Part shown: one piece after another, positions 31,031 through 43,363 of the stretch
How the letters are laid out: each line of letters starts with the position of its first letter
How positions within the stretch are numbered: the first letter of the stretch is position 1
From: Diadema setosum
Lineage: Eukaryota > Echinodermata > Echinoidea > Diadematoida > Diadematidae
Length of the DNA: 64,000 nt
NCBI GenBank assembly: GCA_033980235.1
Contig: CM067077.1
Coordinates: forward strand, 7,062,602 to 7,126,601
Direction of reading: 5' to 3'
Translations under genes and position numbers: made by a program
The notes under the pieces: generated by a model
What the model was told of the DNA's origin: nothing
Databases searched by the model: none
The model's input: the letters and a program-made list of their open reading frames with translations, nothing else

Positions 31031-32774
31031 GTACGCAATGATGATAAAAGTTATTAGCATTACTGGGGATATTTCCTTCAACTATTTTTTTTCTATTCGT
31101 AGGGTTTTAGCTCTTTCAACCAAATTTATTCTTGTTTCGCCACTCTGACTGAATAAGGGCATTATCAACAGGACATGGTAACACCACTTGAAAACTACCA
31201 CTGTATCCTACAACAGTTGTGCAAATAACAACAATTGATATAATATCCCAAGATTTACGCTACTACAGATTGAAAAAAAAAATGAAAGTCGGGACAAATT
31301 AGTGGATAATATATAATATATATATATAATAACTGGTTATATGGTCCTGGTGTTTTGTAACAAGGCACTCGTCAGGACAGGTGCTCGTGGTCCTTACTTA
31401 ACGTATGTTGCTAAAATTCAAAAGAAAAAAAAATATGCTGCTATCCTTTAAAAACTGTTTTCAATGGTTGGCGCCTAGCATGCCTAACGTTGAAAGATTA
31501 AAATCTTGTCTTTTTTCTGATGTCCTGCCAGTGGCTCTCGTTATATTTCCTTAATCAAAGTCCTTCAAATTTTCTTTCAAATTTCAATGAAAAAGATAAA
31601 AAGCAAGCAAATTAATAGAGACACATTGTTTTTAGGACATGAATTAGTATGTTTCAAGTTGTGTTGAGTGTAGGAAAAGAAGTAAAAAGATCTGAAACTT
31701 GTAAGATGATCAAAACTTCAGTGGCTGTGTTAATACACTTAGCAAAAAAAAAAAAAAGGAAGGGAAGTGAACACTTTTAAAATTATTTTTCTCATAGAAT
31801 ATTTGGCAAAAACTTATTGTATCATAATATATCACATTAAGGGTAATTCAATTCGTTGTCAACTTGAGTCAATATAAAGGGAAATTTAAGGCATGAGTGA
31901 ACACAGTTGTTTTTCTTTCAAAAAGCAAAAAAAAAAAAAAAAAGGTGAAAATTGCAAAATAAGCGAGCTGTCATTCATCGGTAAGTGCTCTTCCAAATAA
32001 CAATAAGAAGATAAGACAAATTTAAAAAAGTTAGATTCATGAATAAGATTGCAAAATATACCCATGACCTCTGTAATATCTTTGAAGCCCCAAATATAAA
32101 GTAAAGGCTAAAACTGATGGAGAAAAATGAAGAATCTTGTCGCATCCAAATTCAAATGAAATAAGAGAAGAATTAATCTTAACAAAAAATGATTGCAATT
32201 TGATCATCTTTTTTTTCAATTATGGCAAGCTGTAGGCCTAAATAAATATTTTTTTCTTACATTTGTCTGATGAATAATATTACGAAACATAACGAAGGAA
32301 TTAAAGAAATTTTGTTTATTTGATCATCCTGTGCCATTAGTTAGAGCTGACAGAAAATTCTTGTTTTTTCCCTTTGGTTTCCCCCTTTTGTTCGTTTGAA
32401 GTTATAAAGAGATAAACAGTGCAAAACTTGATTTTACTATTTCATTCATGTCTCTCATTGTAGATAAAACTAGTTTTTCTTCGTCATTGTTATCTTGAAC
32501 AAATTGAAGGGCTTTGGCTATTAAATGAAAGACAAAATGTCAAGTTCTGCAAAATATACCTTTACGTGCCTTGGGGGTCAAATCATATATGTATAAAGTT
32601 TCTCTTTGAATTACCCTAATAAACTTAGAATGATATCCAGTTAAATTACCTTTAATATGGCATACAATGATTTATAACTATGAAAGATATGAACTCAAAT
32701 AAATGTTTACAACCGGTCATGCAGGAAAAGGTGACGTAAGAATGTAAACTAATTGTACACGGAGGAGACTACCC
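31031..32774 (+). other. Gene B intron 3, first part
   Basis: AT-rich with a TA-rich tract (31304-31330), poly-A runs (31745-31757, 31926-31942) and no exon recognised. A further sushi exon is not visible. Confidence 0.5.
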
Positions 32775-33294
32775 TTATTACCTCCGCCAAGGGAGGAGGT
32801 TATGTTTTCGTTACCGTTGGTTTGTTCGTTCGTTCGTTCGTTTGTTCGTTCGTTCGTTCGTTCGTTCGTTCGTTCGTTTGTCTGTGCGCAAAATAACTCA
32901 AAAAGTATTGAACGGATTGGGATGAAACTTGAAGGAAAGGTTGAGAATGACACAAGTACCAAACGAATAACTGTTGGTAATGATCCAAAATTTTTGGGGA
33001 ATTAGTATGAAGGATTTTTGATATTTTGGCAGGTAGGGTCAATGAACTTGGGAGTTCAGGATGGGCGTATTTGAGGTTTGCATGCGCGCACTAAAGTGCG
33101 TGCCCTAGTTTCTGCTAGGGCGAGGCGCGCCGCGCATCTGAGGGTTTATGACGTAACAATAGCTTCTATATTGGGGATCTCGGGCAATTTTTCAGTGGGT
33201 GGAAATCACTGATCTCCATAATTACGGAAGAGCACGATCATTGATGGAAAGTAACTGCTTGGCGGACGTCTGCGCTCTCGGAATGCTTTTCTAG
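32775..33294 (+). mobile_element. MITE with CCTCCGCCAAG inverted ends (copy 1)
   Basis: Starts ATTACCTCCGCCAAGGGAGG and ends CTTGGCGGACGTCTGCGCTC … TTTTCTAG. A (CGTT)n microsatellite follows the left end (32820-32880), then CTGTGCGCAAAATAACTCAA. A shorter inverted copy splits the LINE at 46873-47867, and a decayed one lies near 42530-42720. The repeat makes long meaningless frames on both strands. No transposase. Confidence 0.75.
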
Positions 33295-34550
33295 TTATAG
33301 GTAGCGCTTACCGCTACGCTAACAGCAGTGATTAAAACGTGTTAGAGTTATCACATTTGGTGCATATGTGTAGGTAAGACATCTACCATGTCACTATTTT
33401 TCTCAATAAGCCATCACTGTAGATAGTATGATATATCCTAGAAACAAATGTATTATATCTACTGTTCGAATTTTGTATATAAAACAAGGACTATACTGAT
33501 TAGGAACTTTACCTTGGTTGTTTCTATCCCTGACTCACATTTGAGAACTATTTTGAAACGTTAAAGCTGGAGTTTTTTTTTCATCTGCAGATGATAAATA
33601 ATGCCTATAAAACTAGAATATAAATGGCAATGCACATAATGCACAGATGGATCAAGACAAAATGTTTCTTTCTCGCATAAATCATAAATCTTATACAAGG
33701 TGATGCTATAATTACATCACATGGACTTTATGTAAGAAGTATGTATTCATTATGTGAGTGTAGCAGGCATCAAATTTGGTTGATATTTGACATTATCGTC
33801 CAATGCTCTTACGCTTAAAACAAATGTATATCGATAAATCCTTTTTCCAATTCCTTTAAGACAATTTTAATAAACAATCAGATTTTAATGAAATGTGCAT
33901 CTCTCTGCTAACTTTGTTATTACTGAATGCATAGAATAGTGCATACTCAAGAAATCGTGCACATTTGCACATTGTTGAATGTGAGAAGAAGGCATTGCTT
34001 TAAGGTGACAAAAGGTAAGTTGTAACCCTATACCATAGACTATTTTCTGCGGAATGCCCAGACCACTGGACTACAGCAATTTTAACAGTTACTTGGGTGA
34101 CCCTTTTTTTCCAAATTACTTACTTCAAAGAGAAACAAAGACAACAACAACAAGAAGAACAGCAACGAAAACAACGACAACTAAAGTGACCCTATTGCCC
34201 TGTCCCGAAGTGCGACATATTTTCTAAAACCTCCGTTCAGGATGCTCACAGAGTCAAATCATGCCCAAGATCTGCATAGGTTGCCATTTACTAATGTAAT
34301 GGACATAGATTCTGAGCTATGTTAACATTTACTCACACACACACACACACACACACACAAACAAATCACCCTCATAAAAACATGGATGGGGAAAATGACG
34401 GTCATTACGATCTTTACCATTTGACATGTAGGCAGACCCTACCTATGAACAACCTATACCAGGATCTTGAATTATAATTGTTACATCATGTGTTAGTTAG
34501 TTTGTTTGTTTGCTTGCTTGTTTGTTTTTTGTTGTTTAATGAATTCTTAG
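33295..34550 (+). other. Gene B intron 3, last part
   Basis: AT-rich, (CA)n at 34332-34360. No exon or clear element seen. Confidence 0.5.
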
Positions 34551-34760
34551 CTTATTGCCCGGGACTGGTCGGAGAGCACTTGATCTTCCAGCCTCCTCCT
34601 GGTGTCAACTTGAGCAGCGTCCTTTACTACGAAGACGGGGACACAGTCACCTTTTCGTACGAGGATGGATACATTAACGAGTCAACCAACAGTTACACTC
34701 AGAGCTGCAGCAGTGAATGCATGGATGGAAGTTGGAAGCCACATATTCTTACTTGTCATG
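34551..34760 (+). CDS. Gene B exon 4, sushi/CCP domain 3
   Basis: 70-codon exon, phase 1-1, acceptor GAATTCTTAG, donor GTACAA. Translation starts AYCPGLVGEHLIFQPPPGV. Cysteines at AYC, QSC, SEC and LTC; GSWKPHILTC is the typical end of a sushi domain. The usual second cysteine position holds Tyr (FSYEDGY), and the second cysteine appears later, so disulfide pairing may be unusual. Sequons NLS and NES. Confidence 0.8.
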
Positions 34761-34979
34761 GTACAATGTAATGTAAAGGCCTATAACATTTACTCAGGCA
34801 ATAAAGTCATTGTTTGGTATCACGTTACGATACGCTTTCGTGGACATGAAGGTAGACGTACATACATGAAGAAACTTACTTCAAGAAGTAATGTTTATGT
34901 GTATGCATGGAACTATATTATACATGTATGTATCTGCATGTGCAATGATAAGGCAGGAACCAACAAATCAATTCGAATC

Positions 34980-35057
34980 AAATCAAATACAAACATATAA
35001 ATATATGTATATATACATAATATATATATATCATACTATGTATATATATGTATATGG

Positions 35058-35113
<56 letters not shown>

Positions 35114-35115
35114 AT
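34980..35115. repeat. TATA/TATG microsatellite
   Basis: Long (TA)n run (about 35057-35107) with TATG interruptions, inside gene B intron 4. Confidence 0.9.
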
Positions 35116-35135
35116 GTATATGATACACACATATG

Positions 35136-35829
35136 TGACCCTGCAGCAGAAAACAAACAAAAAGTTGCCAGATATGGATTTTTAGTTAAGGACAGCTTCT
35201 GAAAGAGCAGACTCTAAGCTTCAAAATGATGTATAACTCAATTCAAATGGACACTCCTGACCTATCTAAACATTGGAAAGAAAGCGCTTACTCTGGGAAA
35301 GTGCGAACAGAGAAAAGAGGCTCTGAAGTACAGGGCCTACCTGTCTATTCAAGAGTAAAAACTTTACCAAACCGTGCTAGATGTGCGATGAATGGGACAA
35401 AATAAAGGATGTAAACCACTGGAGCAACAACAAAGAAGAGATTATCAGATTAAATTGAAATTTAACACACTCTATCAAAACATTCTGTCCATGATTGATG
35501 CCAACTTTCAAAAGAGTAGTGTTATCATTTCAAAAGTTATCAGACTTGAAAGTGAAGAGTTTGCAAAGGGTTATCAAGAAATGAAAAGGGCCCTCTAAGA
35601 CATACCTGATCTCTCCACTCTACAAAAAAAGGGTTGTAGAAAAACTACTGAAAATGCACTTTCCCATTCATTTTATGATCCCAAACTCAAGAACAGTGTA
35701 GAAGAAGAATATCTCTTTCAGAAAATATAGAAAACTCAAAATTGACTTGGTTGACTCGTTTCACCTTTCCTGAGTCCTCACGTGAAATCAAGGGGTGCGA
35801 TTTTTTGTTTGTTTTGTGGTGCACGGTCA
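35136..35829 (+). mobile_element. About 690-bp TIR element family T (copy 2, complete)
   Basis: Starts TGACCCTGCAGCAGAAAACA and ends with the inverted TGTGGTGCACGGTCA, giving TIRs of about 29 bases (TGACCSTGCASCA … AAACAAACAAAAA). Matches 13992-14642 and 49705-50375. No significant open frame. Confidence 0.8.
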
Positions 35830-35832
35830 TGT

Positions 35833-36090
35833 ATATATGAAGGGTTTGTTTGCAAAAACCGATAAGTCCATCATTGAAGATTTTTAAGTACGATCTCTGT
35901 CATAAAGTACAAAATAATACCTTTTGAATGATACATTGGTCACTACGTATAAAGGTATATTTTTGAAGTTATGGTCAAAAGAAACAAAAGTTTTCTTATC
36001 ATTCCCTTTATTTTTCTTGACCTTTAATCGCAAATATCTCCATTTGACAAATATGGACTTATCGGTTTTTGCAAACAAACTCTTCATATA
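35833..36090. mobile_element. MITE with GTTTGCAAAAACCGATAAGT ends (copy 2)
   Basis: TIR TATATGAAG-GTTTGTTTGC… extends for over 35 bases and matches the copy at 4186-4428. It sits 3 bases from the preceding TIR element. Confidence 0.8.
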
Positions 36091-37959
36091 TAAATCAGAC
36101 AAGGCTCCTTAGTGCAGGTAAAAAAAACATCGAGCACTTTGCATCAATCCTTAAAAAACTACTAGTTTTAATACCCAAGGGATTTTATACATTAGTGTAT
36201 TGCGAGAATTATAAGAAATGGCGGAGCCATATACGCCGTCATACCGTCATTTGATTAAAATCTTCACTTCAAATTGCTGTTTTTTTTTATTAATAGAGTT
36301 AATCTTAGTAGAGTTATTTTCTAAATTCATAAGTAAACAATTTATCATTTTCGTTTGTTACAATTTTATCCAAGTTTTCGTTGCTTTTTTTTGTATTTCA
36401 AATTTGCTTTGCTTATTTAAAATTTCATATTTACTTATAATAATTTCGGTCTGTTCAGGTTTGCGTATCATTTGTGCGTTATTTACCACGTTCATAATGT
36501 TTACCATTGTATCTAATTATCATCTTGATTTACTTGTCATATTTTGTCCGTAGCGCAATTTCAAACCTGTCAATGGTTTGAGAGCGAGAACCAACACCGA
36601 GAACCAACACATCATATTGATTACGGGGGCAGATCTTTTGTAGCTACTGGACCTAATCTTTCAACAAAATCTCCCAACAACATTCAACGTTCACCCAATT
36701 TTGAACATTTCACATCCATTCTTAAAACCTATTTTGTCCGTCTTCTTTCTTGAAGTGAATATTCGTAGCCCCTTTTTGTAAATTATTGAATTTATTAGGT
36801 TGACTGTTATACTCTTGAATCATTTGTTTATACAGTATCTATTTTCTATCTGAATTGTACAACGCAAAGAGAAACATGACTATTGTGCTTATTATGGGCT
36901 TCATAGATATAGTATTGCTGTTATTATTAATGGTCGAAATGACCATTCTTGTTGCCATAATGTTGCCATAATCATGTTCAGGCTTCTTTTTTTCCCATGT
37001 CTTCTTTTTTCTTTCTTTCTTTCTTTCTTTCTTTGGGGTACCTTTTGCGCGTCTCATCTTGTGTTGATATTTTCAAAGTTTAAGCTTTGCAATGTTTTGC
37101 TGGTAGATCGTCAGACGCCAATCATTAACGACAGTTGCACGGTCAGCTAGATAATTAAATATTAATATAACTGGAAATGTAGGGTATGTCGCCTTGTAAC
37201 ACTGGTAAAAGAGAAAAATGTCAGTAGTGAATGTGTCTTGTCAATTTCACGTTTATAGAACACAAAACTGATTGTCACGATTCCACGATAATATGATGAT
37301 TCACAACATTAATTTTTGCAGTTGCGAATTATGAGCCCCTTCCCCTTTAATTTTAGGTTTATTTTGTTTTTATTTAAAAAAAAGAAAAAGAAAAGGGGCG
37401 CAACGGGCTTGCTCTCCCTCTTCCGTTTTTTTTTTTCCTTCCATGAAATATACATGAAACTTGAGAGCTGACCCTATATAGCACTTGCGTTGTTTTTTTT
37501 TTATTTGTTTGTTTGTTTTTTTTGCAGCTGATTAAACCCGGAAATAGCTATAAAAAACCTAAAGTGCTCCCCCACCCTTATAAAGTTTCTGGATACGCCC
37601 CCTTTTTTGACCATTCTCGAAAGTGAAATAATATCAAAATAATCAAGGACAGATTATAAAAAAGAAAAACAAAATGCCTGTATACGTGATATATACAATG
37701 TATATCTTATATGCATAGAGAAGAAGTAGAGGAATCACATGAGAATGGGATTGTGTGAAAGAAAAGAGAGGAGGATTTCTTCCCGCTTTGGTGGTGGTGT
37801 GTGTTATTTTGAAGGTTCGAAATACCCTGAGAATGAACAGAACCTTTGGAATTACTAACCTAATTCTATGTTTGGAATAACAAACCACCAGAATAACAAA
37901 CTGTAACAACGGCAAGTTCTTTCGAGCCACGTCATTGGTTTGAAACCTTCATCCTACAG
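36091..37959 (+). other. Gene B intron 4, remainder
   Basis: AT-rich with (CTTT)n at 37005-37035 and T runs. Weak frames (for example 36218-36553) are hydrophobic AT-driven strings with no splice support. No exon recognised. Confidence 0.5.
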
Positions 37960-38076
37960 AAATCACAACAGACCCTCCCGCTACTACAGCTAATGATACA
38001 TCCCAGGTGACGACCGCCCTTCCCACTGCTGCAACAAATGACACGTCGAATGAAACATCCCCTCTATATGCAACAG
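37960..38076 (+). CDS. Gene B exon 5, Thr-rich stalk
   Basis: 39-codon exon, phase 1-1, acceptor CATCCTACAG, donor GTATAA. Translation begins EITTDPPATTANDTSQVTT; Thr, Ser, Pro and Ala dominate. Three sequons (NDT twice, NET). Typical mucin-like stalk sequence. The acceptor and the initial E-T-T pattern resemble the 54-bp repeat exons, suggesting common origin. Confidence 0.75.
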
Positions 38077-38105
38077 GTATAATGTAAACCATCGAGTTAT
38101 GTGAT

Positions 38106-40312
38106 GTATCACCCCTAAATGTAATACACCTTAACTCTAAATGTAATAACAACCCTAAATGTAATACATTTTAACCCTAAATAAAATAACCGGAGACAGC
38201 CCTAAATGTTATACATATCAACCCTAAATGTAATACATGTCAACCCGAATGTAATATCGACCTTAAATGTAATACTTCTTAACCCTAAATGTAATATCGA
38301 CACTAAATGTAATACATCTTAACCCTAAATGTAATATCAACACTAAATGTAATACGCCTTAACCCTAAATGTAATAACAACTCTAAATGTAATACATTTC
38401 AACCCTAAATGTAATAGATCTTAACGCTAAATGTAATATCGACCCTAAATGTAATACATCTTAACGCTAAATGTAATAACAACCCTAAATGTCATACATT
38501 TTTACGCTCACTCATTACGACCCTATATTCAAAAACCTCATTATAGAGAGTGTAACCAACGCAGAATATCGGGCAAAAGGTCAGGGGGTATACGAAGGGG
38601 ATATGACGCAACTTTCTATAGCACTCTTGAAAGAGCAGCAATAGTTGCTCAGATTTGTTTGTTTGTTTGTTTGTTTTTTTGTTGTTGTTGTTTTTTTTTT
38701 TTAGGTCCATGTGACATAGTTCTTTTAAGTCTATACCTTTACCATACAATCAAATAAACATTTTTATATTCCAATCTTCATTTAGTGTTCATGATTGTTT
38801 ACAGTTTTGTTGAAAAAGAAAAAAATGGGAAAATGGAAATAAATAATATTGCAAGAAAAAAACACATATCCTACTGATGAAACGGGATGATAGAGCGGTA
38901 GATTGAGAAAATTAAAAACTAGAAAGATTTAGAAGGATTTAGCAAAAAAAAATTTATGAACCATCATTATATATATCTTTTTCAATGACGAAATATCTGT
39001 CACACATTGACATGACAGCAAATCACTTTCCGAAATATTAGCCTCATGACATTGTTGACTACTCCTGACCTGGCAATCACTACTATACTTAGTGACACAA
39101 AACTGGGACAATTGGTCATGGAAAGGAAAAGGAAATAGATGTCTTTTTTTATCGTCTTTGAGTCACCATTTGTAGATTGACTTTCCTATGATATATGAAA
39201 GTATGAGTAAGGCGAAATGACTTAACTTGTGCCCATTTTTTTTTTCGTTTTCAACAAAATTGTAAGCAATCATGAACACTGAATACACAATGTTTGTGTG
39301 ATTGTATGATAAAGGTAATAGATTTAAAAACTATGTCACATCGACCCAATTAACTTTGCGGCAAACATTGGATTTAATAAGACTGTGTGATTTCTACCTG
39401 ATGGGTAAACAACAAAAACAAATCTACACTCTCTATAATGAGGTGTATTAAATTCAGGGTCGTAATTACGTTAAGCGTTGAAATGTACTACATTTAATAG
39501 GGTTGACATGAATTACATTTAGGATTGTTATAAAGTTTAGCGTTAAAATGTACTACATTTAGGGTTGTTATTACATTTAGCGTTAAGATGTATTACATTT
39601 AGGGTCAATATTACGTTTAGCGTTAAGATGTATTATATTTACGGTCGATATTACATTTGGGGTTGAAATATATTACATTTATGGTTGTTATTACATTTAG
39701 GGTTAAGGTGTATTACATTTAGGGTTAAGGTGTATTACATTTAGGGTCGATATTACATGAAGGGTCGATATTACATGAAGGGTTAAAAAGTATTACATTT
39801 AGGGTCGCTATTACATTTAGGGTTGACATGTATTACATTTAGGGTTGTTATTACATTTAGGGTTGTTATTACATTTAGCGTTAAAATGTACTACATTTAG
39901 GTTTTTTATTACATTTAGGGTAAATATTACATTTAGCGTTAAGATGTAGTATATTTAGGGTCGATATTACATTTAGGGTTGAAATGTATTACAGTTAGGG
40001 TTGTTATTACATTTAGGGTTAAGGTGTATTACATTTAGGGTCAATATTACGTTAAGGGTTAAAAAGTATTACATTTAGGGTGGATTACATTTAGGGTTGA
40101 CATGTATTACATTTAGGGTTGTTATTACATTTAGGGTTGTCTCCGGTTATTACATTTAGGTTTAAAATGTATTACATTTAGGGTTGATTCGATTATAACA
40201 TTTAGCGTTAAAATGTATGACATTTATGGTTGTTATTACATTTAGGGTTAAGGTGTATTACATGTAGGGTCGATATTACATTTAGCGTTGATATCACATT
40301 CAGAGGTGATAC
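38106..40312. mobile_element. TU-like foldback element, 2.2 kb, with minisatellite arms
   Basis: The ends GTATCACC (38106) and GGTGATAC (to 40312) are flanked by ATGTGAT on both sides (38099-38105, 40313-40319), a 7-bp target duplication. The left arm (38106-38515) is built of ACCCTAAATGTAATACATCTTA-type units, the right arm (39443-40312) of their inverted copies. A perfect 19-bp inverted pair (CCTCATTATAGAGAGTGTA, 38536-38554 and 39425-39443) borders a 0.87 kb middle without recognisable coding sequence. The layout corresponds to TU foldback transposons described in sea urchin. It lies 23 bases after the exon 5 donor. Confidence 0.85.
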
Positions 40313-40564
40313 ATGTGATACCTCCGTGTGTGTACCAGAAGAGATTCAGAAGGGGGATCGAGGCTTTGGATATTCGGCTGATATGCATTTTTGTCCCCAA
40401 GAAAATTTAAAGGAATGCTGTTAGATTACTATATGACAGTTTATACACACTTCTGCAAATGAGGCTGAAAATGTAGCACAGTTATCGCTCAGACACTGTA
40501 CTCTATAAAGCGATCGTACAGTTTTAATTCAGACCTAGCTTGAGTCTTCTAACATTTTTGGTGA

Positions 40565-40935
40565 GATAATGGAAAACCTCTAATAAAAAGTGAAAGAGCA
40601 CGTAATTCCAAGAGGAATTCAAAATTTATTTGAGACAAACTGGTTTAAAATGGCTGATATATCCAAAACAGAGTGATCCTGAGGAAAAAAAAAAATGGGA
40701 CCAACATTTTATTAAGATCACTTTGTTCGGTAGACTTTGTTTTCGAATCTATTCCAAAACTTATTTTCATCGAATAAAATTTGAATTCGTTGTAGAACAT
40801 AAAGTGGTATGCTATGAACGTCAAGTATGATTGAATTTTTAAGTAAGCAATCCATGTCTTATGAAATATGTAATAAAACAGACAAATGATCAGAAAACCC
40901 CACATCTTTTTAGACACAACCACCCTGTAAATCAA
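40565..40935. mobile_element. Palindromic MITE family M (copy 3, diverged)
   Basis: Contains TGGCTGATATATCCAAAACA and the mirrored TCTATTCCAAAACTTATTTTCATCG, as in copies at 11169 and 25800. The outer ends are decayed, so limits are approximate. Confidence 0.6.
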
Positions 40936-41147
40936 TTTCTTACTTTCACCTGTCCCCGAAAAGTAGTATCATAATTAATGATGGTTTTTTTTAGTGATTC
41001 CCAAGAAAATGCAGATATGCATGATAGAATGGAATTGAAGTCAATTCTGTCATTCCCATTTAAAGAACGTATCACCAGAGCAGTCAAAACAATAACGTTA
41101 TTCCAAAGGTATTGCAAGAATCTTTGTCTATCTGCCCTTTCCGTTAG

Positions 41148-41246
41148 TAACAAGAACTGAGTCCTCTTCAGCTACATCTGTGACAATATCTGCTTCTTTG
41201 ACAACGCGATTGACGACAGATGCCAATACTGAGTCAACATTAGCCG
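41148..41246 (+). CDS. Gene B exon 6, Ser/Thr-rich stalk
   Basis: 33-codon exon, phase 1-1, acceptor CTTTCCGTTAG, donor GTGAGG. About half of the residues are Ser or Thr (TRTESSSATSVTISASLTT). Belongs to a set of tandemly duplicated stalk exons (41148, 41470, 41805 and 52941) sharing the SS-V/A-T core and an ending in GCC-G|GTGA. Confidence 0.75.
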
Positions 41247-41469
41247 GTGAGGACAAACTTATTGGTTCAATTCATTTCCGTAAAATCTGTACCACTACAT
41301 GTGCTTAAGGATGATAAAATAGAGCTAAAAGAGAATATTTATCAATAGAAAAATCTCTGACGCATACCTATAGAACTGAATTAAAGTCAGGGCTGTCATT
41401 TTTCTTGAAAGATACATTCTACTGAAAGTACCACTTAATACATTTTGTCTTTTCCGCGCTCTTCGATAG

Positions 41470-41559
41470 GCACAACAACTGAACCTTCCTCAGTTACATC
41501 TACAGCATCCATGACAATGCTAGTGACGACAGACACCTACATCGATTCGACAGTCGCCT
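41470..41559 (+). CDS. Gene B exon 7, Ser/Thr-rich stalk
   Basis: 30-codon exon, phase 1-1, acceptor CTCTTCGATAG, donor GTGATG. Translation starts GTTTEPSSVTSTASMTMLVT. Joining to exon 8 gives a normal codon. Paralog of exon 6, 223 bases downstream of it. Confidence 0.75.
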
Positions 41560-41804
41560 GTGATGAAAACAATTATCTGTCTACCTAATTTTCTTTAAAA
41601 TGTATTGTTTGATGTGAGGTTTTGTAAAAAAAAAAAAAAAAAATGGTGGAGAAAAGTGGGAGATTTAACAAAGGACGCACAAAGCAAGTTTTGTCATTTC
41701 TTCTTAAGTCTCTATAAAATGCATTTCAATGAAAGTAGCAGTCAGCACAATAGTATTTTTGAAGTATTGTCATCTTTCTTTTGTTGTCGTCTGTTATCCG
41801 ATAG

Positions 41805-41888
41805 ACAAAACAATTAAATCCTCTTCAGTGCCTTCATCTATGACAACGACAGTAACGCCAGATATCGCTAGCCAGTCTACAGAAGCCG
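41805..41888 (+). CDS. Gene B exon 8, Ser/Thr-rich stalk
   Basis: 28-codon exon, phase 1-1, acceptor TTATCCGATAG, donor GTGAGA. Translation starts DKTIKSSSVPSSMTTTVTPD. Paralog of exons 6 and 7. Confidence 0.75.
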
Positions 41889-43309
41889 GTGAGAGCACGT
41901 CTATTAGTTTAGTTCATTTCCCTAATGCTATAGAAGTCTATCGCTATAATTAAATTCTTTCTCGAGAGCCATGAATAAAGCAGAAGGGTAAAATCAGAAA
42001 ACATCCTGACATATACTTTTTAAAATGGATACTAAGCAAGGCCTGATATCATTCTTTTAATGGGTTTCGTTTGTCGATCTAACTAAAAACATTTTTCAGG
42101 TTCAACGATCAAAGCACCAGCAATCACTTCGTTTTACACTTTTACACATGCTTTCCATTGTCCGCTTCTACTACAATAGGCCTACTAGGGATACATTGTT
42201 ACTATAGCAGCAGCGGCCCTCCTTCGTACAGCTTTATTGAGCCTGATGAGGCTGACTCAACATCGAGGCCTCGCAGTCTTTAACGTTCCAGTTCCACAGG
42301 AGCATATTTCAAACGGGGAAAAAAAATCAAGGGATTGTAGGCCTGTATAGAACAGTAGTGTATTTGACTCTCCTCGTTGGGCTTCTTAGCTATCGTTGGA
42401 ATGTCAGGTGTAACATGGTTAGCCCAGAGTAGAGACAGAGATCTTCTCGTATATCTCTCTTTGCTAATTTCCCAATATTAGAAACCTTAATCAAAATTGT
42501 TTACGTTTTCAGCTCTTAGTTGCACGGCACCTATAGCCCAAGCAGAGCATGCCCTTAAGTGACCGTATACAATGTATACAAACCTCAAATACTCGCAGCT
42601 TGATCAAACTCCAAAGTTCACTGACCTGCCAAAATATGAAAAAAGGCCTTCAGGAATTCATAGAAATTCCCGGATTTCTGCCGAAATTCAATCGTTTGTT
42701 TCTTGTGTCACTATGAACCTTTATTGTATGTAACTTGTTAAGCTATTTCGCATACTGACCTCCCCAAAAATCCCCAAAACAAAAAAAAACAAAAAACAAA
42801 AACAAAACAAAACAAAACATACAAACAAACGAACAATAACTTCCTTGCCAGAGGTGTAAGAACAAATAAATACTGTTTCGGAAATTAGCTTTGCCCTTTT
42901 TGCAAGTGTCTTTCATGTTTGTTAATCTTTATTTCACCCTCTGTTGCCTGGCCTGATTCTACCGAGAGAAAATATAGTAAATTGTGTGAATGTATGTATA
43001 TATGCATGCGAAGGATATGAAATTGAATATAGTTATGCAGGTTATTTTACATTCATTTCATGTGGAATTTTGTATTTTCCATTACCTGTGTGTAATTATT
43101 ATTACTCTCTCACAGTTTTGTATTATTTTGTTGATATGCGAAAGAATTGGATAAAGCATTAACAAAACTGCCACCTTTGGCCTATAAGGAGAAGCTGTGT
43201 TAAAGCTGGTTCTGGTCCAGTTAAGCATTATCAAAACATGAATTGTAACTTTCTCCGAAAGGCAAACGAAACGTGCAATTTCATGTAAAGGTTAATTTTC
43301 ATTATACAG
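41889..43309 (+). other. Gene B intron 8 with decayed elements
   Basis: An acceptor-like TTTTTCAG followed by a short Thr/Ser-coding stretch (42102-42150) may be a relic stalk exon, but no donor follows. A decayed inverted copy of the CCTCCGCCAAG MITE lies near 42530-42720 (ACTGACCTGCCAAAATATGA). CAAAA-rich simple sequence at 42776-42832. Confidence 0.5.
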
Positions 43310-43363
43310 AAACCACGATGACAGTTCTAACCACGATGCCGGAGGACGAAACTGGAGAACCCG
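43310..43363 (+). CDS. Gene B exon 9, 54-bp repeat exon
   Basis: Phase 1-1, acceptor CATTATACAG, donor GTAGGT. Translation ETTMTVLTTMPEDETGEPG. Same family as the gene A array but present once, and without the sequon. Confidence 0.8.

Noticed and set aside
32717..33042. NERT/FVRS repeat frames
   Set aside because: (CGTT)n microsatellite inside a MITE, open on both strands.
36218..36553. 111-codon hydrophobic frame
   Set aside because: AT-driven Phe/Ile/Leu string within a gene B intron without splice signals or similarity to the family.
38106..40312. CRISPR array
   Set aside because: Short regular repeats are present, but units are adjacent minisatellite copies without unique spacers, inverted across a centre, in an animal genome.
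42102..42180. Possible extra stalk exon after TTTTTCAG
   Set aside because: A good acceptor and some Thr/Ser codons, but no donor follows and the frame runs into a stop, so it was left as a possible relic.
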